Source: Gammaproteobacteria bacterium (GTDB lineage Bacteria > Pseudomonadota > Gammaproteobacteria > Steroidobacterales > JABDKV01). Taken from it: a DNA stretch of 37,211 nt. The notes under the pieces were generated by a model. The model saw only the letters and a program-made list of their open reading frames with translations. It was not told the DNA's origin and made no database searches. The stretch is from the NCBI GenBank assembly GCA_013003425.1, contig JABDJB010000064.1, positions 1 to 37,211 on the forward strand, read 5' to 3'. The position numbers and the translations under genes are program-made. This document shows, one piece after another, positions 8,832 to 21,594 of the stretch (the first letter of the stretch is position 1; each line of letters opens with the position of its first letter).

Positions 8832-8957
8832 CAGTGTCGGCTCATCTCGATTCCACAGTGTAAGACAGATCAATCAGCACCGTACAATGTGACGGCGGTC
8901 TGGGCCTGCTGCAGCTGCCCGCGCCAAAATTCGTGTTTTTGCATCGGCCTGTTTTCA

Positions 8958-9236
8958 ATGACCGATCTGCTGCTGTTCACCGTCGCCGCGCTGATTTTCG
9001 CCTGCATTGCTGTTGCAGCCGCGGCAGTCGACGCCCATCTGGCCTCAATCGCCGAATACGCTTACCACGATTTCCAGGGCTACATGGCCAATCTGGCCTC
9101 CACCGCGCAGGCCTGCGCAACCCCTGGCAAGGGCAACATGCCGTGCACCGACGGCAGGGCACGCCAGTCATCGATGTTGTTGCAGGCGATTGCTGCAACG
9201 CGCCCCGACCTGGCGACTAGCGACTACGGCGAGTAA
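8958..9236 (+). CDS. Small single-pass membrane protein, hypothetical
   Basis: The predicted protein has 92 residues. It has one hydrophobic helix at residues 3-25 (LLLFTVAALIFACIAVAAAA), then a polar region with two cysteines (TAQAC and NMPC) that could form a disulfide outside the membrane. Third codon positions are rich in G/C, as in neighbouring real genes, and this is the main argument that it is coding. I do not recognise the family. Its last 20 bases overlap the end of the convergent PEP-CTERM gene. The frame is open a further 23 codons upstream, but the ATG at 8958 gives the cleaner membrane start. Confidence 0.5.
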   Translation: MTDLLLFTVAALIFACIAVAAAAVDAHLASIAEYAYHDFQGYMANLASTAQACATPGKGNMPCTDGRARQSSMLLQAIAATRPDLATSDYGE

Positions 9237-9807
9237 TACCCAGCCCGATCAGTCCGGCGCCGAGCAATAAGACGACGCCGGGCTCGGGGACGAGTACGCG
9301 GGCGGAACGGTGAAACCAACCTCCGATCTGGTAGTTGGTGATGTCCTTGTCTATGTTGTCGCCAGTAAACGCCTGGTCCATATACGGGAAGTCGACAACT
9401 CTCGCAGCTCTGCCCCTGGTCGCAGTCGCTTCATCGCGGGACCAACCCCACGCGACCGGATATTGGCCCGGTGCCGGATCGAATAGTTCAAAAAAAGCCG
9501 GTGCCCATTCGCTGTACGGAAATTGCAGGTTAGAGATTCCGCCCGGATGCCCAAATAGGGTAGAGAAGAGATCACCAATTTCGTAAATGCCGGCCCACGT
9601 CCAGCCATCGAAACTGACTTCGCCAAGATTGCCGGAACACGCACCAGAATCAGGATCACAGACCGACGCAAAGTCGTTCCAGCTGAAACCGAGTGTGTCA
9701 GTAACCTGGCGCCACTCGAGGTCGCCGACCGTAACCGGCGTGGCTAACGAAAACCCAGGAGCTGCCAGCAGCAACACCAATGTCAGGTTGGAAAACAAAT
9801 TTTTCAT
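9217..9807 (-). CDS. PEP-CTERM sorted exported protein
   Basis: The 196-residue protein has a Sec signal peptide (residues 1 to about 23, ending SLATP) and a PEP-CTERM tail: VPEP, a hydrophobic stretch and the final ITRRSR. PEP-CTERM proteins are exported, cut by exosortase and usually end at the cell surface or in extracellular matrix. The central part is Trp-rich (GWTWAGIYEIGDLF, VAWGWSRDEATATRGRAAR) and contains a CDPDSGAC pair, probably a disulfide. I know no enzymatic function for it. No exosortase gene is in the window, so it must be elsewhere if the signal is used. Start: ATG 9807 with AAGGG about 7 bases upstream. Confidence 0.82.
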   Translation of the reverse strand: MKNLFSNLTLVLLLAAPGFSLATPVTVGDLEWRQVTDTLGFSWNDFASVCDPDSGACSGNLGEVSFDGWTWAGIYEIGDLFSTLFGHPGGISNLQFPYSEWAPAFFELFDPAPGQYPVAWGWSRDEATATRGRAARVVDFPYMDQAFTGDNIDKDITNYQIGGWFHRSARVLVPEPGVVLLLGAGLIGLGITRRSR

Positions 9808-10026
9808 AATGGCACCCTTGCAGGTTCGCAAACGTCATTGCCTGGAAAGATGCAAAAGCGGGGCCGGTTTGCTGCGCAGGAGCGCTATGTAAAGCAACGC
9901 TGGTGTTTTGCCGCACAAACTGCGAACGGTTTTACCCCTCGCTGTTCGTTATGTAGCGTGAATTTCGGGCGCAACCGTTGGCATCAGCACAGGATGTAAA
10001 GCGAGCCGACACCGCGGCCGTGGTCG

Positions 10027-10738
10027 CTACAGGGCGAGCCAGCCCGGCACGCTGGTACGGGCCTGGTCGAGGCGGCGTTCCAGCGCGAGAAAATTTGGCT
10101 GGTGTTTTGCCAGCAGGCGCCAGAAGCGGCGCGAGTGATTCAGGTGCCTGGTGTGGCACAGCTCATGGAACATCAGGTGCTTGACCAGTTCCGGTTCGAG
10201 GAACAGCAGGCAATAGTTGATGCTGATGGTGCCGCTGGATGAATAGCTGCCCCAGCGGGTTTTCTGGCCGCGTACCTGGACGCGTTTGAATTCGAAGCCG
10301 TGTTCGGCGGCGATACGTTCGAGCTGCGGCACCAGCTCCTGGCGTGCCTTGGTTTGCAGCCAGCGACGCAGGTGCTGCCGGCAGGCCGGGCGATCCTCGT
10401 GCACCGCGGGCACTTCAATTACGTCATCACGCTCATGCAGCCGCTTGTGAGCATATTCCACCCGCCAGCATGCACCGAGCGCCGGCAGCTCGATGCTGTC
10501 GGGCATCGAGCGCATTGCCGGGGAAACATTCTTTTCCACTTCCCCAAGCGCGCGGTCGATCCACTGGCGGTGCTGGCTGACAAACTGCTGCACCTCGCCG
10601 GGCCGGGTATGCCGCGGCACCACGACTTCCACAACACCGTCCACATTGACATGGATTGCCATGTGATGGGCGCGGGGACTCTCTCTGATAATGAAGCGCG
10701 AATCGGGCGCGTGCGGCGCGAGCAGGTCAAGCTGCGCT

Positions 10739-10746
<8 letters not shown>
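10027..10746 (-). CDS. YgjP-like M48-type zinc metallopeptidase
   Basis: The 239-residue protein has the YgjP/WLM-like (DUF45) zincin motif HELCH at residues 194-198, with a further histidine at 204 (LNHSRRFW). Before it lies the conserved RGQKTRWGSYSSSGTISIN segment, which is typical of the family. E. coli YgjP is a cytoplasmic protein reported to hydrolyse UTP, and the fold is that of a zinc peptidase, so the true substrate here is open. The ATG at 10746 overlaps the stop of the preceding lipoprotein gene by 8 bases (ATGGCTGA), which implies translational coupling. It is the last gene of the minus-strand chain that begins at 17843. It is intact and of normal length. Confidence 0.85.
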
Positions 10747-14650
<3,904 letters not shown>

Positions 14651-14651
<1 letters not shown>

Positions 14652-15928
14652 CAGGCCTTCCTCAGCGCATCGGCAATTTGCAACCGCAGTGCCTGGCTGG
14701 CGGGGATCGCGCTGGCTATAAGCCCGAACACTGCCATCAGTATGATGCCAATCCACAGTGCGCTGTCAGGGATATCAAAAACGGCAAGGTACTGTCGTAG
14801 TTTGTCACCCGCCGTAAGGACCACCAGCTGAGCCAGCCCCAGCCCGGCCAGCCCGCCGATGAATGTAATTAACAGTGCTTCGGCGATAACCAATACGGTA
14901 ACCCGGGTATTGGTAAAACCCAGCGTCTTGAGTACCGCCAGCTCACTGGTGCGCTCGCGCAGCGACTGGCCCATGGTATTGGCAGTTACCAGCAGCATCG
15001 TGAAAAACACGGCGGTTACAACTGCGGTAACAATAGCGCCAACATTACCAACCTGATTGGCAAAACCCGCCGCCATGGCTTTTTCTGATTCGGTCTTTGT
15101 CTCTACCGGTGAATTGGCAAACAAATCGTCGATAGCCTGCGCCACTTCGGCGTTGCGATCGGCATCGGCGACCCTGATGACATACCAGCCAACCTGGTCA
15201 CGCCAGCTTTCCGGCAATGTTTCGTTGAAAAAGTCGTTGTGCAGCATGACGGCCGTCGGGTCGCCCTGGTTGTCCTTCGGCCGGTAGATAGCGCGCAGGG
15301 TCATATCCCAGGTATCGCTGCCGTCGGCGCGACGATAAATTTCTGACCGTATCGGGTAGGACTCGCCCACTTCCCAGCCGTACCGCTCAGCCACGGCATA
15401 GCCGGCGGCAAACCCGGTGCGGTCGGCAAGCAGCGCTTCTTTCTGGTCCGGCGGAATTTCCAGCTCCGGGTAAATCCGCAAGTAGCTCTCAATGTCGGCG
15501 GGAAAAGTTGCGACGAAATTTTTCGGCTCTTTGAAATATCCGCCAAACCACGTTGCATGGGTCACGTCAGCCACGCCGTCGATAGCGCGAATTCGGTTGA
15601 GATAGGAAATCGGCAGCAGCTGAATCCAGGTGACCTTGTGACGGGTCACCATGCGGTCGGCGCCGGCGATGTCGACGCCGGCGGAAAAAGCCTTGTCGAG
15701 CGCCGACAGCAGGCCGAACATCATGAACGCAATCATGATCGACCCCACCGTCAAAAAAGTGCGCAGCCGCTTGCGAAACAGGCTGGCGCTGAGCAGGTTG
15801 CCGTTGGCACCGGCCAGCTTCAGCAGCAGCCAGGCCAGTCCCAGCGGGATGCCGATGACCAGCGTCAGCACGACGATGACGCCGGCCAGCCCCAGCAGCG
15901 CCATGCCGAGCTGGGCCAGGATGGTCAT
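14651..15928 (-). CDS. ABC transporter permease (FtsX/MacB type), first subunit
   Basis: The 425-residue protein has two hydrophobic N-terminal segments (residues about 5-37 and 60-80), a periplasmic domain with YFKEPKNFVATFPADIESYL, and three C-terminal helices of the FtsX domain (ERTSELAVLKTLGFTNTRV is the conserved coupling segment). The extra N-terminal helix compared with the partner is seen in many heterodimeric systems of this class. The start ATG overlaps the ATPase stop (ATGA). The C-terminus (ASQALRLQIADALRKA) is normal for the family. The substrate cannot be inferred; antimicrobial efflux or envelope-lipid handling are possibilities. Confidence 0.88.
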
Positions 15929-16614
15929 GCCGCCTCCGCGACGCTGAGCCGACCCTTGTCCAGATGCACGATCCGTTTAGCCCGCTCCGCCGCACGCGGA
16001 TCGTGCGTCACCATAATGATGGTTTTGCCCTGCGTCTCGTTCAGCGCAACAAGCAGTTCCAGCACCTCGTCACCGGATTTTCGGTCCAGATCGCCGGTCG
16101 GTTCGTCACACAGCAGTAATTCGGGGTCGGTGACGATGGCGCGGGCGATGCCGACGCGCTGCTCCTGGCCACCGGAAAGCTGCGATGGCTTGTGCGAGAT
16201 GCGGTCTTCGAGGCCCACCAGCGACAGCGCAGTGCGGGCTCGTTCGCGCCGCTCGGAGCCGCTCATGCTGGTCAGCAACAGCGGCAATTCGACGTTGCGT
16301 TCCGCGGTCAGCACCGGCAGCAGGTTAAACATCTGGAATACAAAACCAATATGACGTGAGCGCCAGTGCGCCAGGGCGCGATCACTGAGCTGGTCGATGC
16401 GCTGCCCGTCAACGTCAATGCCGCCGCTGTCGGGCCGGTCGATGCCGCCAATCAGGTTCAGCAGCGTGGTCTTACCTGACCCCGACGGCCCCATCAGCGC
16501 GACGAAATCACCACGTTCGACCTCGAGATCGAGATTATCCAGAACATGCAGTTCTTCCGAGCCACGTTTGTAGGTTTTTGTCAGTGCACTGATTCGTACC
16601 AGGGGATCACTCAT
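15925..16614 (-). CDS. ABC transporter ATP-binding protein (LolD/MacB-type)
   Basis: The 229-residue protein is a complete nucleotide-binding domain. The Walker A motif is GPSGSGKTT (42-50), the Q-loop glutamine is Q94, the signature is LSGGQ (146-150), Walker B is LLLCDE (166-171), and the switch histidine is H204 (VTHD). The signature is followed by EQRVGIARAI, where QQRVAIARAL is more usual. The domain drives the two FtsX-type permeases encoded next. The start ATG overlaps the adaptor stop by four bases (ATGA). Confidence 0.93.
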   Translation of the reverse strand: MSDPLVRISALTKTYKRGSEELHVLDNLDLEVERGDFVALMGPSGSGKTTLLNLIGGIDRPDSGGIDVDGQRIDQLSDRALAHWRSRHIGFVFQMFNLLPVLTAERNVELPLLLTSMSGSERRERARTALSLVGLEDRISHKPSQLSGGQEQRVGIARAIVTDPELLLCDEPTGDLDRKSGDEVLELLVALNETQGKTIIMVTHDPRAAERAKRIVHLDKGRLSVAEAA

Positions 16615-17843
16615 AATTCATTTACCTTGTCGCCGTCTGCCAGGTCAACGCGCGCTATCGTTACCACGCTATCACCCGGCTCGATGCCGGCGGTTATTTC
16701 TACCTTGTTACCCTTGCGTCGTGCAGTTGAGACTGCACGGCGCTCTATTTCGCCGCCCCGCACACGCCAGACGTAGTCGGTACCGTTGTCGCTGCGAATA
16801 GCGGTGGCCGGTACTACTGCGCGAACTTCGGGCCCTTCGCGTTCGACCAGCGCTTCTTCGTTGAGAAAACGTACTTTCACACCCATGTCCGGCAGGATAC
16901 GTGCATCAAGCTGGTCGAATGCGATGCGTACCTTGACGGTAGCGCGCTGGCGATCAGCCGTCGGCACGATGTTGATAACACTCGCCGGGATATCCCAGTC
17001 GTTATAGGCATCCAGGGTAGCCACGACGCGCTGGCCAGGTGAAACCCGGTTGATGTATGCCTCGTTGACGTCGACCTCAATTTCACGCGAATCCATATCG
17101 ACAATCGTGCCGATGCCGGTGCGGGTGAAACCACCGCCGGCGGAAACCGGCGAAATCATCTCGCCCGGCTGGGCGTTTTTGGAAATCACGATGCCGGCAA
17201 ACGGCGCTCGTATCTGCAAATCGTCGAGCTGCTGTTGTTGCACTGCCAATGATCGCTCGGCAACTTTTACATTCGAGCGCGAGGCCGAAAGACGCGCGCG
17301 CAGCGCATCAACCTCCGAGCGGGCACTATCGAGCGCCACCTCGCTTACCAGGTTTTCGTTACGCAGTTTCTCGGTACGCGCCAGCTGGCGTTCAGCCTCG
17401 GCCAGACGCACGCGTGTTTCGTCGAGGTTGCGCCGTGCGGATTCCAGCTGACTCTCGACCAGCCCGTAGGCCGCTCGAACCGTGCTGTCATCGAGCTGCG
17501 CCAGCAGCTGGCCCTGTTCGACGGCCATGCCCTCCTCTATTAATACCTCGTCCACGCGGCCGGTGACCTTGGAACTCACCGTCGCAATGCGACGTGCGAC
17601 AACGTAACCGGAAGCGTCGAGCACCGCATCCTGCGCCGCGCCCGGTCTTTGCGCCGTCGCGGTTTCCAGCGGCGGCGGTGCATCAGCCTCGGGCTCGGCA
17701 AAGAACTGCATGCCGGCGATCACCGCGATTACCACGGCTACCAGAACAGCTGCACCGGCGATATACGGGCCGATACCGCGCCCGGCGACGCGCTGCTGCG
17801 GCTCGATGCGCAGCTTTGCCAGCTTGTCTTTATCCAGGGCCAA
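16611..17843 (-). CDS. Periplasmic adaptor (HlyD/MacA-like membrane fusion protein)
   Basis: The 410-residue protein has one N-terminal membrane helix (residues about 27-47, IAGAAVLVAVVIAVIAGMQFF). Next come a lipoyl half-motif (ATVSSKVTGRVDEVLIEEGM), a long alpha-hairpin coiled coil (about 115-210), the second lipoyl half (LQIRAPFAGIVISKNAQPGE), a beta-barrel and a membrane-proximal domain. Adaptors of this type link an inner-membrane ABC exporter to an outer-membrane channel. No TolC-like gene is nearby, so an unlinked TolC would be needed. The start appears to be TTG at 17843 (TTG GCC CTG GAT): there is no in-frame ATG before the membrane helix, and no strong ribosome site is seen. It is the first gene of the overlapping chain. 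Confidence 0.87.
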   Translation of the reverse strand: MALDKDKLAKLRIEPQQRVAGRGIGPYIAGAAVLVAVVIAVIAGMQFFAEPEADAPPPLETATAQRPGAAQDAVLDASGYVVARRIATVSSKVTGRVDEVLIEEGMAVEQGQLLAQLDDSTVRAAYGLVESQLESARRNLDETRVRLAEAERQLARTEKLRNENLVSEVALDSARSEVDALRARLSASRSNVKVAERSLAVQQQQLDDLQIRAPFAGIVISKNAQPGEMISPVSAGGGFTRTGIGTIVDMDSREIEVDVNEAYINRVSPGQRVVATLDAYNDWDIPASVINIVPTADRQRATVKVRIAFDQLDARILPDMGVKVRFLNEEALVEREGPEVRAVVPATAIRSDNGTDYVWRVRGGEIERRAVSTARRKGNKVEITAGIEPGDSVVTIARVDLADGDKVNEL

Positions 17844-17967
17844 TGCTTTGTGACGCGCCGTGCGCGATCCCCCGCTGTCTTATAAGTATCCGGAACCGCC
17901 CGCCGTGGGTCTGCCCCGAGCGCGCTAGGTTATAGTACCGGGCTGGTTTCCCGCCACTTTTCACGCC
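17844..17967. promoter_or_regulatory. Divergent intergenic promoter region
   Basis: These 124 bases separate the head-to-head adaptor and tatD genes, so both promoters must lie here or nearby. On the plus strand TATAGT (17931-17936) could be a -10 box for tatD. On the minus strand a TTATAA-containing site around 17879-17884 could serve the adaptor operon. Neither has a convincing -35 box. Confidence 0.35.
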
Positions 17968-18780
17968 ATGACGCACGAAAAAGCGCTGCAATTGATCGAT
18001 ATCGGGGCCAATCTGGCCCACGACAGCTTTGACCATGATCGCCAGGCGGTCATGGCGCGCGCTGCCGCCGCCAGTATCGTACAGATGGTCATCACCGGCA
18101 CCAGCGTCGCCGGCAGCAGCGCCGCGGCCGAACTGGCTGCGGACCACCCCGGTGTGCTCTATGCCACCGCCGGTATGCACCCGCACCATGCCGGCGAATT
18201 CGACGACGACGCCACCGGGCAGTTTCGCCAGCTGGCCGGGTTACCCCAGGTTGTCGCCGTGGGCGAATGCGGGCTGGATCATTTTCGCAATTTCTCCACC
18301 CCGGCCGAGCAGGAACACGCGTTTCTCGCACAACTGGAACTTGCCGTCGAGCTGCAGCTTCCGGTGTTCCTGCACCAGCGCGATGCGCACGAAACATTTA
18401 TTACCATCGTGCGCGAATACCGCGACCGTATCAGCGCCGCTGTGGCGCACTGTTTCACCGGCAGCAAAGCCGAGCTTTACGACTGCCTCGACCTGGATCT
18501 GCATATCGGCGTTACCGGCTGGATCTGCGACGAACGCCGCGGTCACGACCTGCAGGAGGCCGTGGCCGGAATTCCGCCCGGCAGGCTCATGATCGAAACC
18601 GACGCGCCGTACCTGTTGCCGCGCGACCTCGAGCCGAAACCCAAAACCCGGCGCAACGAGCCGATGCATCTGCCGCACATACTTGCCGCCGTCGCCCGTC
18701 ACAGTGGCCGGGATTTCAACGAACTGGCGCGGGAAACCACGGCCACAGCCCGCGAGTTCTTCAAGCTGGGGGGCGCCTGA
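17968..18780 (+). CDS. tatD: TatD-type metal-dependent deoxyribonuclease
   Basis: The 270-residue protein matches the E. coli TatD branch rather than YcfH/YjjV. Segments closely resembling E. coli TatD are DIGANL near residue 11, VGECGLD (98-104), NFSTPAEQEHAF, HCFTGS (161-166), GVTGWICDERRG (181-192) and METDAPYLLPRDL-like ETDAPYLLPRDL (210-221). Expected metal ligands are E100, H136, H161 and D212. TatD is a cytoplasmic TIM-barrel exonuclease linked to DNA repair and quality control. The name comes from the E. coli tat locus, but no tat genes are present here. Start ATG at 17968; the gene is full-length. Confidence 0.92.
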   Translation: MTHEKALQLIDIGANLAHDSFDHDRQAVMARAAAASIVQMVITGTSVAGSSAAAELAADHPGVLYATAGMHPHHAGEFDDDATGQFRQLAGLPQVVAVGECGLDHFRNFSTPAEQEHAFLAQLELAVELQLPVFLHQRDAHETFITIVREYRDRISAAVAHCFTGSKAELYDCLDLDLHIGVTGWICDERRGHDLQEAVAGIPPGRLMIETDAPYLLPRDLEPKPKTRRNEPMHLPHILAAVARHSGRDFNELARETTATAREFFKLGGA

Positions 18781-18826
18781 GTCGCGAGCCGGTTAAACTG
18801 GTGTGTCCGCAGAAGGAAAAAGAAAC

Positions 18827-19465
18827 ATGCTTCACAAGATATCGATTGCCCTGCTACTGGCTGGCCTGCTGGCCGGTTGCTCCAGTGCCTATTACAACAC
18901 TCTGGAGCAGTTCGGCATTCACAAGCGTGAAATACTGGTCGACCGTGTCGCCGAGGCGCGCGAATCACAGGTCGAAGCCAAAGAGCAGTTCGAGAACGCG
19001 CTCGAACGCTTTCGCAGCGTCGTCGAATATGACGGTGGTGAGCTGGAGTCGCGCTACAAGGACCTGAATCGTGAGCTCGAACGTTCCGAAGCCAAAGCTG
19101 AAGAGGTAGGCAGCCGCATCGACGCCATTGAGGATGTTGCCAGCGCACTGTTTCGTGAATGGGAAGACGAGCTGGACCAGTACAGCAGCGCCAAGCTGCG
19201 CTCCCAGAGCGAACAGCAGCTGCGCGAAACGCAGCGTCGCTATGATGGCATGGTCGCGGTCATGCGCCGCGCAGAAGCGCGCATCCAGCCGGTACTGAAC
19301 CCGTTTCGCGACCAGGTACTGTGGCTGAAACACAACCTGAACGCGCAGGCGATCGCTTCGCTGCAGGGCGAGGTTGCCGTGATTGAAAGCGACGTTGCAT
19401 CATTGATTGCCGATCTCGAGCGTGCCATTGCCGCCGCTGACGAGTTCATGCAGAACACCGGATAG
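18827..19465 (+). CDS. DUF2959 family lipoprotein
   Basis: The 212-residue protein has a lipoprotein signal (MLHKISIALLLAGLLAGC, Cys18). The remainder is almost entirely alpha-helical with heptad-like spacing (residues about 40-150), as expected for the DUF2959 family seen in proteobacteria. Its function is not known. The ATG at 18827 is preceded by AAGGA (18813-18817). The gene ends nine bases before the M20 peptidase start, so the two are likely co-transcribed, probably together with tatD 46 bases upstream. Family assignment is by recall of the SSAYYNTLEQFGIHKREIL N-terminus. Confidence 0.82.
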   Translation: MLHKISIALLLAGLLAGCSSAYYNTLEQFGIHKREILVDRVAEARESQVEAKEQFENALERFRSVVEYDGGELESRYKDLNRELERSEAKAEEVGSRIDAIEDVASALFREWEDELDQYSSAKLRSQSEQQLRETQRRYDGMVAVMRRAEARIQPVLNPFRDQVLWLKHNLNAQAIASLQGEVAVIESDVASLIADLERAIAAADEFMQNTG

Positions 19466-19474
19466 GAGACAACC

Positions 19475-20899
19475 GTGGATAGCAAAAAAGCCCAGCAGTT
19501 TATAAACGGAATGTGGGACGACTCGATCGTGCCGCAGCTGGTCGACTACGTCGCCATTCCCAACAAGTCGCCGCTCTTTGACCCCGACTGGGCCGAGCAT
19601 GGTTACATGGACCAGGCTGCCGACCTTGCCGAAAAATGGTGCCGCGAGCAGCCAATCAAGGGACTGCGGGTTGAAGTCGTGCGACTGCCGGGGCGTACGC
19701 CGCTGTTGTTCGCGGAAGTGCCAGGCGACAACGACGACACGGTGCTGCTGTACGGGCACCTGGACAAGCAGCCGGAATTTACTGGCTGGGAAGACGATCT
19801 TGGCCCGTGGAAGCCGGTCATCCGCGACGGCAAGCTCTACGGACGCGGGGGCGCGGACGACGGGTATGCAGTGTTTGGCTCACTCACCGCTATTCGCGCG
19901 TTGCAGGAGCAGAATATTCCGCATGCTCGCTGCGTAGTGGTCATTGAGTTCTCCGAGGAAAGCGGCAGCCCCGATCTGCCCGCCTACATCGAACATCTCG
20001 CCAATCGCATTGGCACGCCCAGCCTGGTGGTGTGCCTCGATGCCGAGTGCGGCAATTACGACCAGCTTTGGTGCACCACCACGCTGCGCGGAAATCTCGT
20101 CGGCACTTTGTCAGTCGACGTACTCACCGCAGGTGTTCACTCGGGTGGTGCCAGCGGTATCGTGCCGTCGAGCTTTCGGGTGCTACGGCAGCTGCTGACG
20201 CGCCTGGAGGACGAAAACAGCGGCGCTACGCGCGTACCGTTGCTGGAACCGGATATCCCGCAGTCGCGCATTGCAGAAGCTGCTGCCACCGCCGATGTGC
20301 TGGGCGATGGTGTTCACCAGCGCTATCCGTGGGTGGAAGGCATGCGTCCGATCAGCGAGGACCGCGTGGAACTGCTGCTGAATAACTGGTGGCGCTCAAC
20401 CTTGTGCGTCACCGGCGCCGACGGTATCCCCGAGCTGCAGCAGGCCGGCAACACTCTGCGACCGAACACCTCGGTGAAATTATCGTTCCGGCTGCCGCCT
20501 ACCGGCGACGCCACCGCGGCCGGTCAGCAGGTAAAGCAGATGCTGGAGACCGATCCGCCGTACGGCGCCCGGGTGCACTTCGAAGTGGAATCGGCGATGG
20601 AAGGCTGGAGCGCCCCGGAAATTGCCCCATGGCTGGCCGATTCGATGGCGCAGGGATCGAAAGCATTCTTTGGCGCCGACGCCATGTATATGGGCACCGG
20701 CGGCAGCATCCCGTTCATGGCCATGCTGGGCGAAAAATTCCCCGGAACGCAGTTCCTGGTAACCGGCGTACTCGGGCCGCACTCGAATGCGCACGGGCCA
20801 AACGAGTTCCTGCACATTGATACCGGCAAGAAAGTCACCTGCTGCGTCGCCCGGGTGCTGACGGATCACTTCCACCGAGCTGACCGCGCCGCCGCCTGA
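19475..20899 (+). CDS. M20-family metallopeptidase (dipeptidase/carboxypeptidase-like)
   Basis: The 474-residue protein is a two-domain di-zinc hydrolase of the M20 clan. Metal ligands and catalytic residues can be placed: H95 and D97 (YGHLDKQP), bridging D128 (RGGADDGY), general base E161 with ligand E162 (EFSEESGS), D189 (CLDAE), and the C-terminal H440 (GPHSNAHGPNE). The dimerisation lid lies between about 205 and 330 (VLTAGVHSGGASGIVPSSFR at its start). The substrate is probably a dipeptide or N-acyl amino acid, acting in the cytoplasm, since no signal peptide is seen. The start is GTG 19475 with AGGAG six bases upstream. The end is followed directly by REP-like repeats. Confidence 0.9.
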   Translation: MDSKKAQQFINGMWDDSIVPQLVDYVAIPNKSPLFDPDWAEHGYMDQAADLAEKWCREQPIKGLRVEVVRLPGRTPLLFAEVPGDNDDTVLLYGHLDKQPEFTGWEDDLGPWKPVIRDGKLYGRGGADDGYAVFGSLTAIRALQEQNIPHARCVVVIEFSEESGSPDLPAYIEHLANRIGTPSLVVCLDAECGNYDQLWCTTTLRGNLVGTLSVDVLTAGVHSGGASGIVPSSFRVLRQLLTRLEDENSGATRVPLLEPDIPQSRIAEAAATADVLGDGVHQRYPWVEGMRPISEDRVELLLNNWWRSTLCVTGADGIPELQQAGNTLRPNTSVKLSFRLPPTGDATAAGQQVKQMLETDPPYGARVHFEVESAMEGWSAPEIAPWLADSMAQGSKAFFGADAMYMGTGGSIPFMAMLGEKFPGTQFLVTGVLGPHSNAHGPNEFLHIDTGKKVTCCVARVLTDHFHRADRAAA

Positions 20900-20903
20900 A
20901 AGC

Positions 20904-20973
20904 AAAGGGGTCAAGTCTACGCATTACGCATTTTCCGGCAAAGGGGTCAAGTCTACGCATTACGCATTTTCCG
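20904..20973 (+). repeat. Solo REP-like repeat, family B, tandem pair (period 36)
   Basis: Two copies with core GGGGTCAAGTCTACGCATTA start at 20907 and 20943. The sequence is identical to the terminal repeats of RAYT unit 2 at 23148 and 24216 for at least 27 bases. It lies directly downstream of the M20 peptidase gene and has no transposase of its own here, so it is a non-autonomous copy pair. Confidence 0.85.
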
Positions 20974-21050
20974 AAATGCCCGATGCGGAAGGGCAAAAAT
21001 TCTCACATTAAACATTTTTTTCACCGGCGCCCGGCGCGGTTACAGAACAA

Positions 21051-21068
21051 AAATGCGGACTTGACCCC
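21051..21068 (-). repeat. Degenerate inverted copy of repeat family B
   Basis: AAATGCGGACTTGACCCC is the reverse complement of the family B core with its internal TACGCATTACG part lost. It faces the tandem pair at 20904, so the stretch 20904-21068 has the same head-to-head layout as RAYT unit 2 but no gene inside. Confidence 0.55.
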
Positions 21069-21080
21069 CATGACTCACAA

Positions 21081-21203
21081 CCGCTGCTTAAGCGCGTTCT
21101 GTCATGAGTCCAGGTCGGAATGACTCGCCGTTAACGCCCCCGATATGCCTGCCTCCCCGGCCTGTCACGCACTTTCAGTCCGGTCTTTATCTTTCCTATC
21201 CGC
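21081..21203 (+). repeat. Diverged direct repeat, copy 1
   Basis: This 123-base stretch matches 22243-22384 at roughly nine of ten aligned positions, with one insertion of about 17-19 bases in the other copy. Shared blocks include GGTCGGAATGACT, CCCCGGCCTGTCACG, ACTTTCAGT and GTCTTTATCTTTCCTATCCG. It is not part of any convincing gene. Confidence 0.8.
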
Positions 21204-21594
21204 CTCAGAGCACTGTTCTTTCGGCCGCCCGGTCCGGCCGGAGCGCTTGCCCTGTTCGGTGCCGGGCACAATCGCCTTTGGAGAACGAAATGACCTTTTC
21301 GTTGTTCGAGACGGGTGCCGCCGCCTTTGTCGAGCAGCCGGAATACATCGAAACGTGTCGAAGACGGTTGCCGCCGGTTTGGAGGTGGTCTAGATCGGGC
21401 TTCCAGATGCGATCATGCAAAGCATCCGAAACGGGCACTACCCGCATGGGTTTCTGGTGGCAACGCAAAGGACATAAAATTGTGCAGCGCAAATTGAAAA
21501 CGACCAGAAACACAACTAGCTTTCTGAGTACACCGCGAAGTGAATATGCGGACTCCCCTACACTCGATCTAATCTCTATTTTGAAGGAAAGGAA
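21204..21594. other. Non-coding leader region before the low-GC gene
   Basis: I see no convincing gene, tRNA or hairpin terminator here. GC falls toward the right end (about 45 percent in a line I counted). The only clear signal is the purine-rich AAGGAAAGGAA just before the ATG at 21595, which serves as ribosome binding site. An open frame crossing it is argued against below. Confidence 0.5.
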
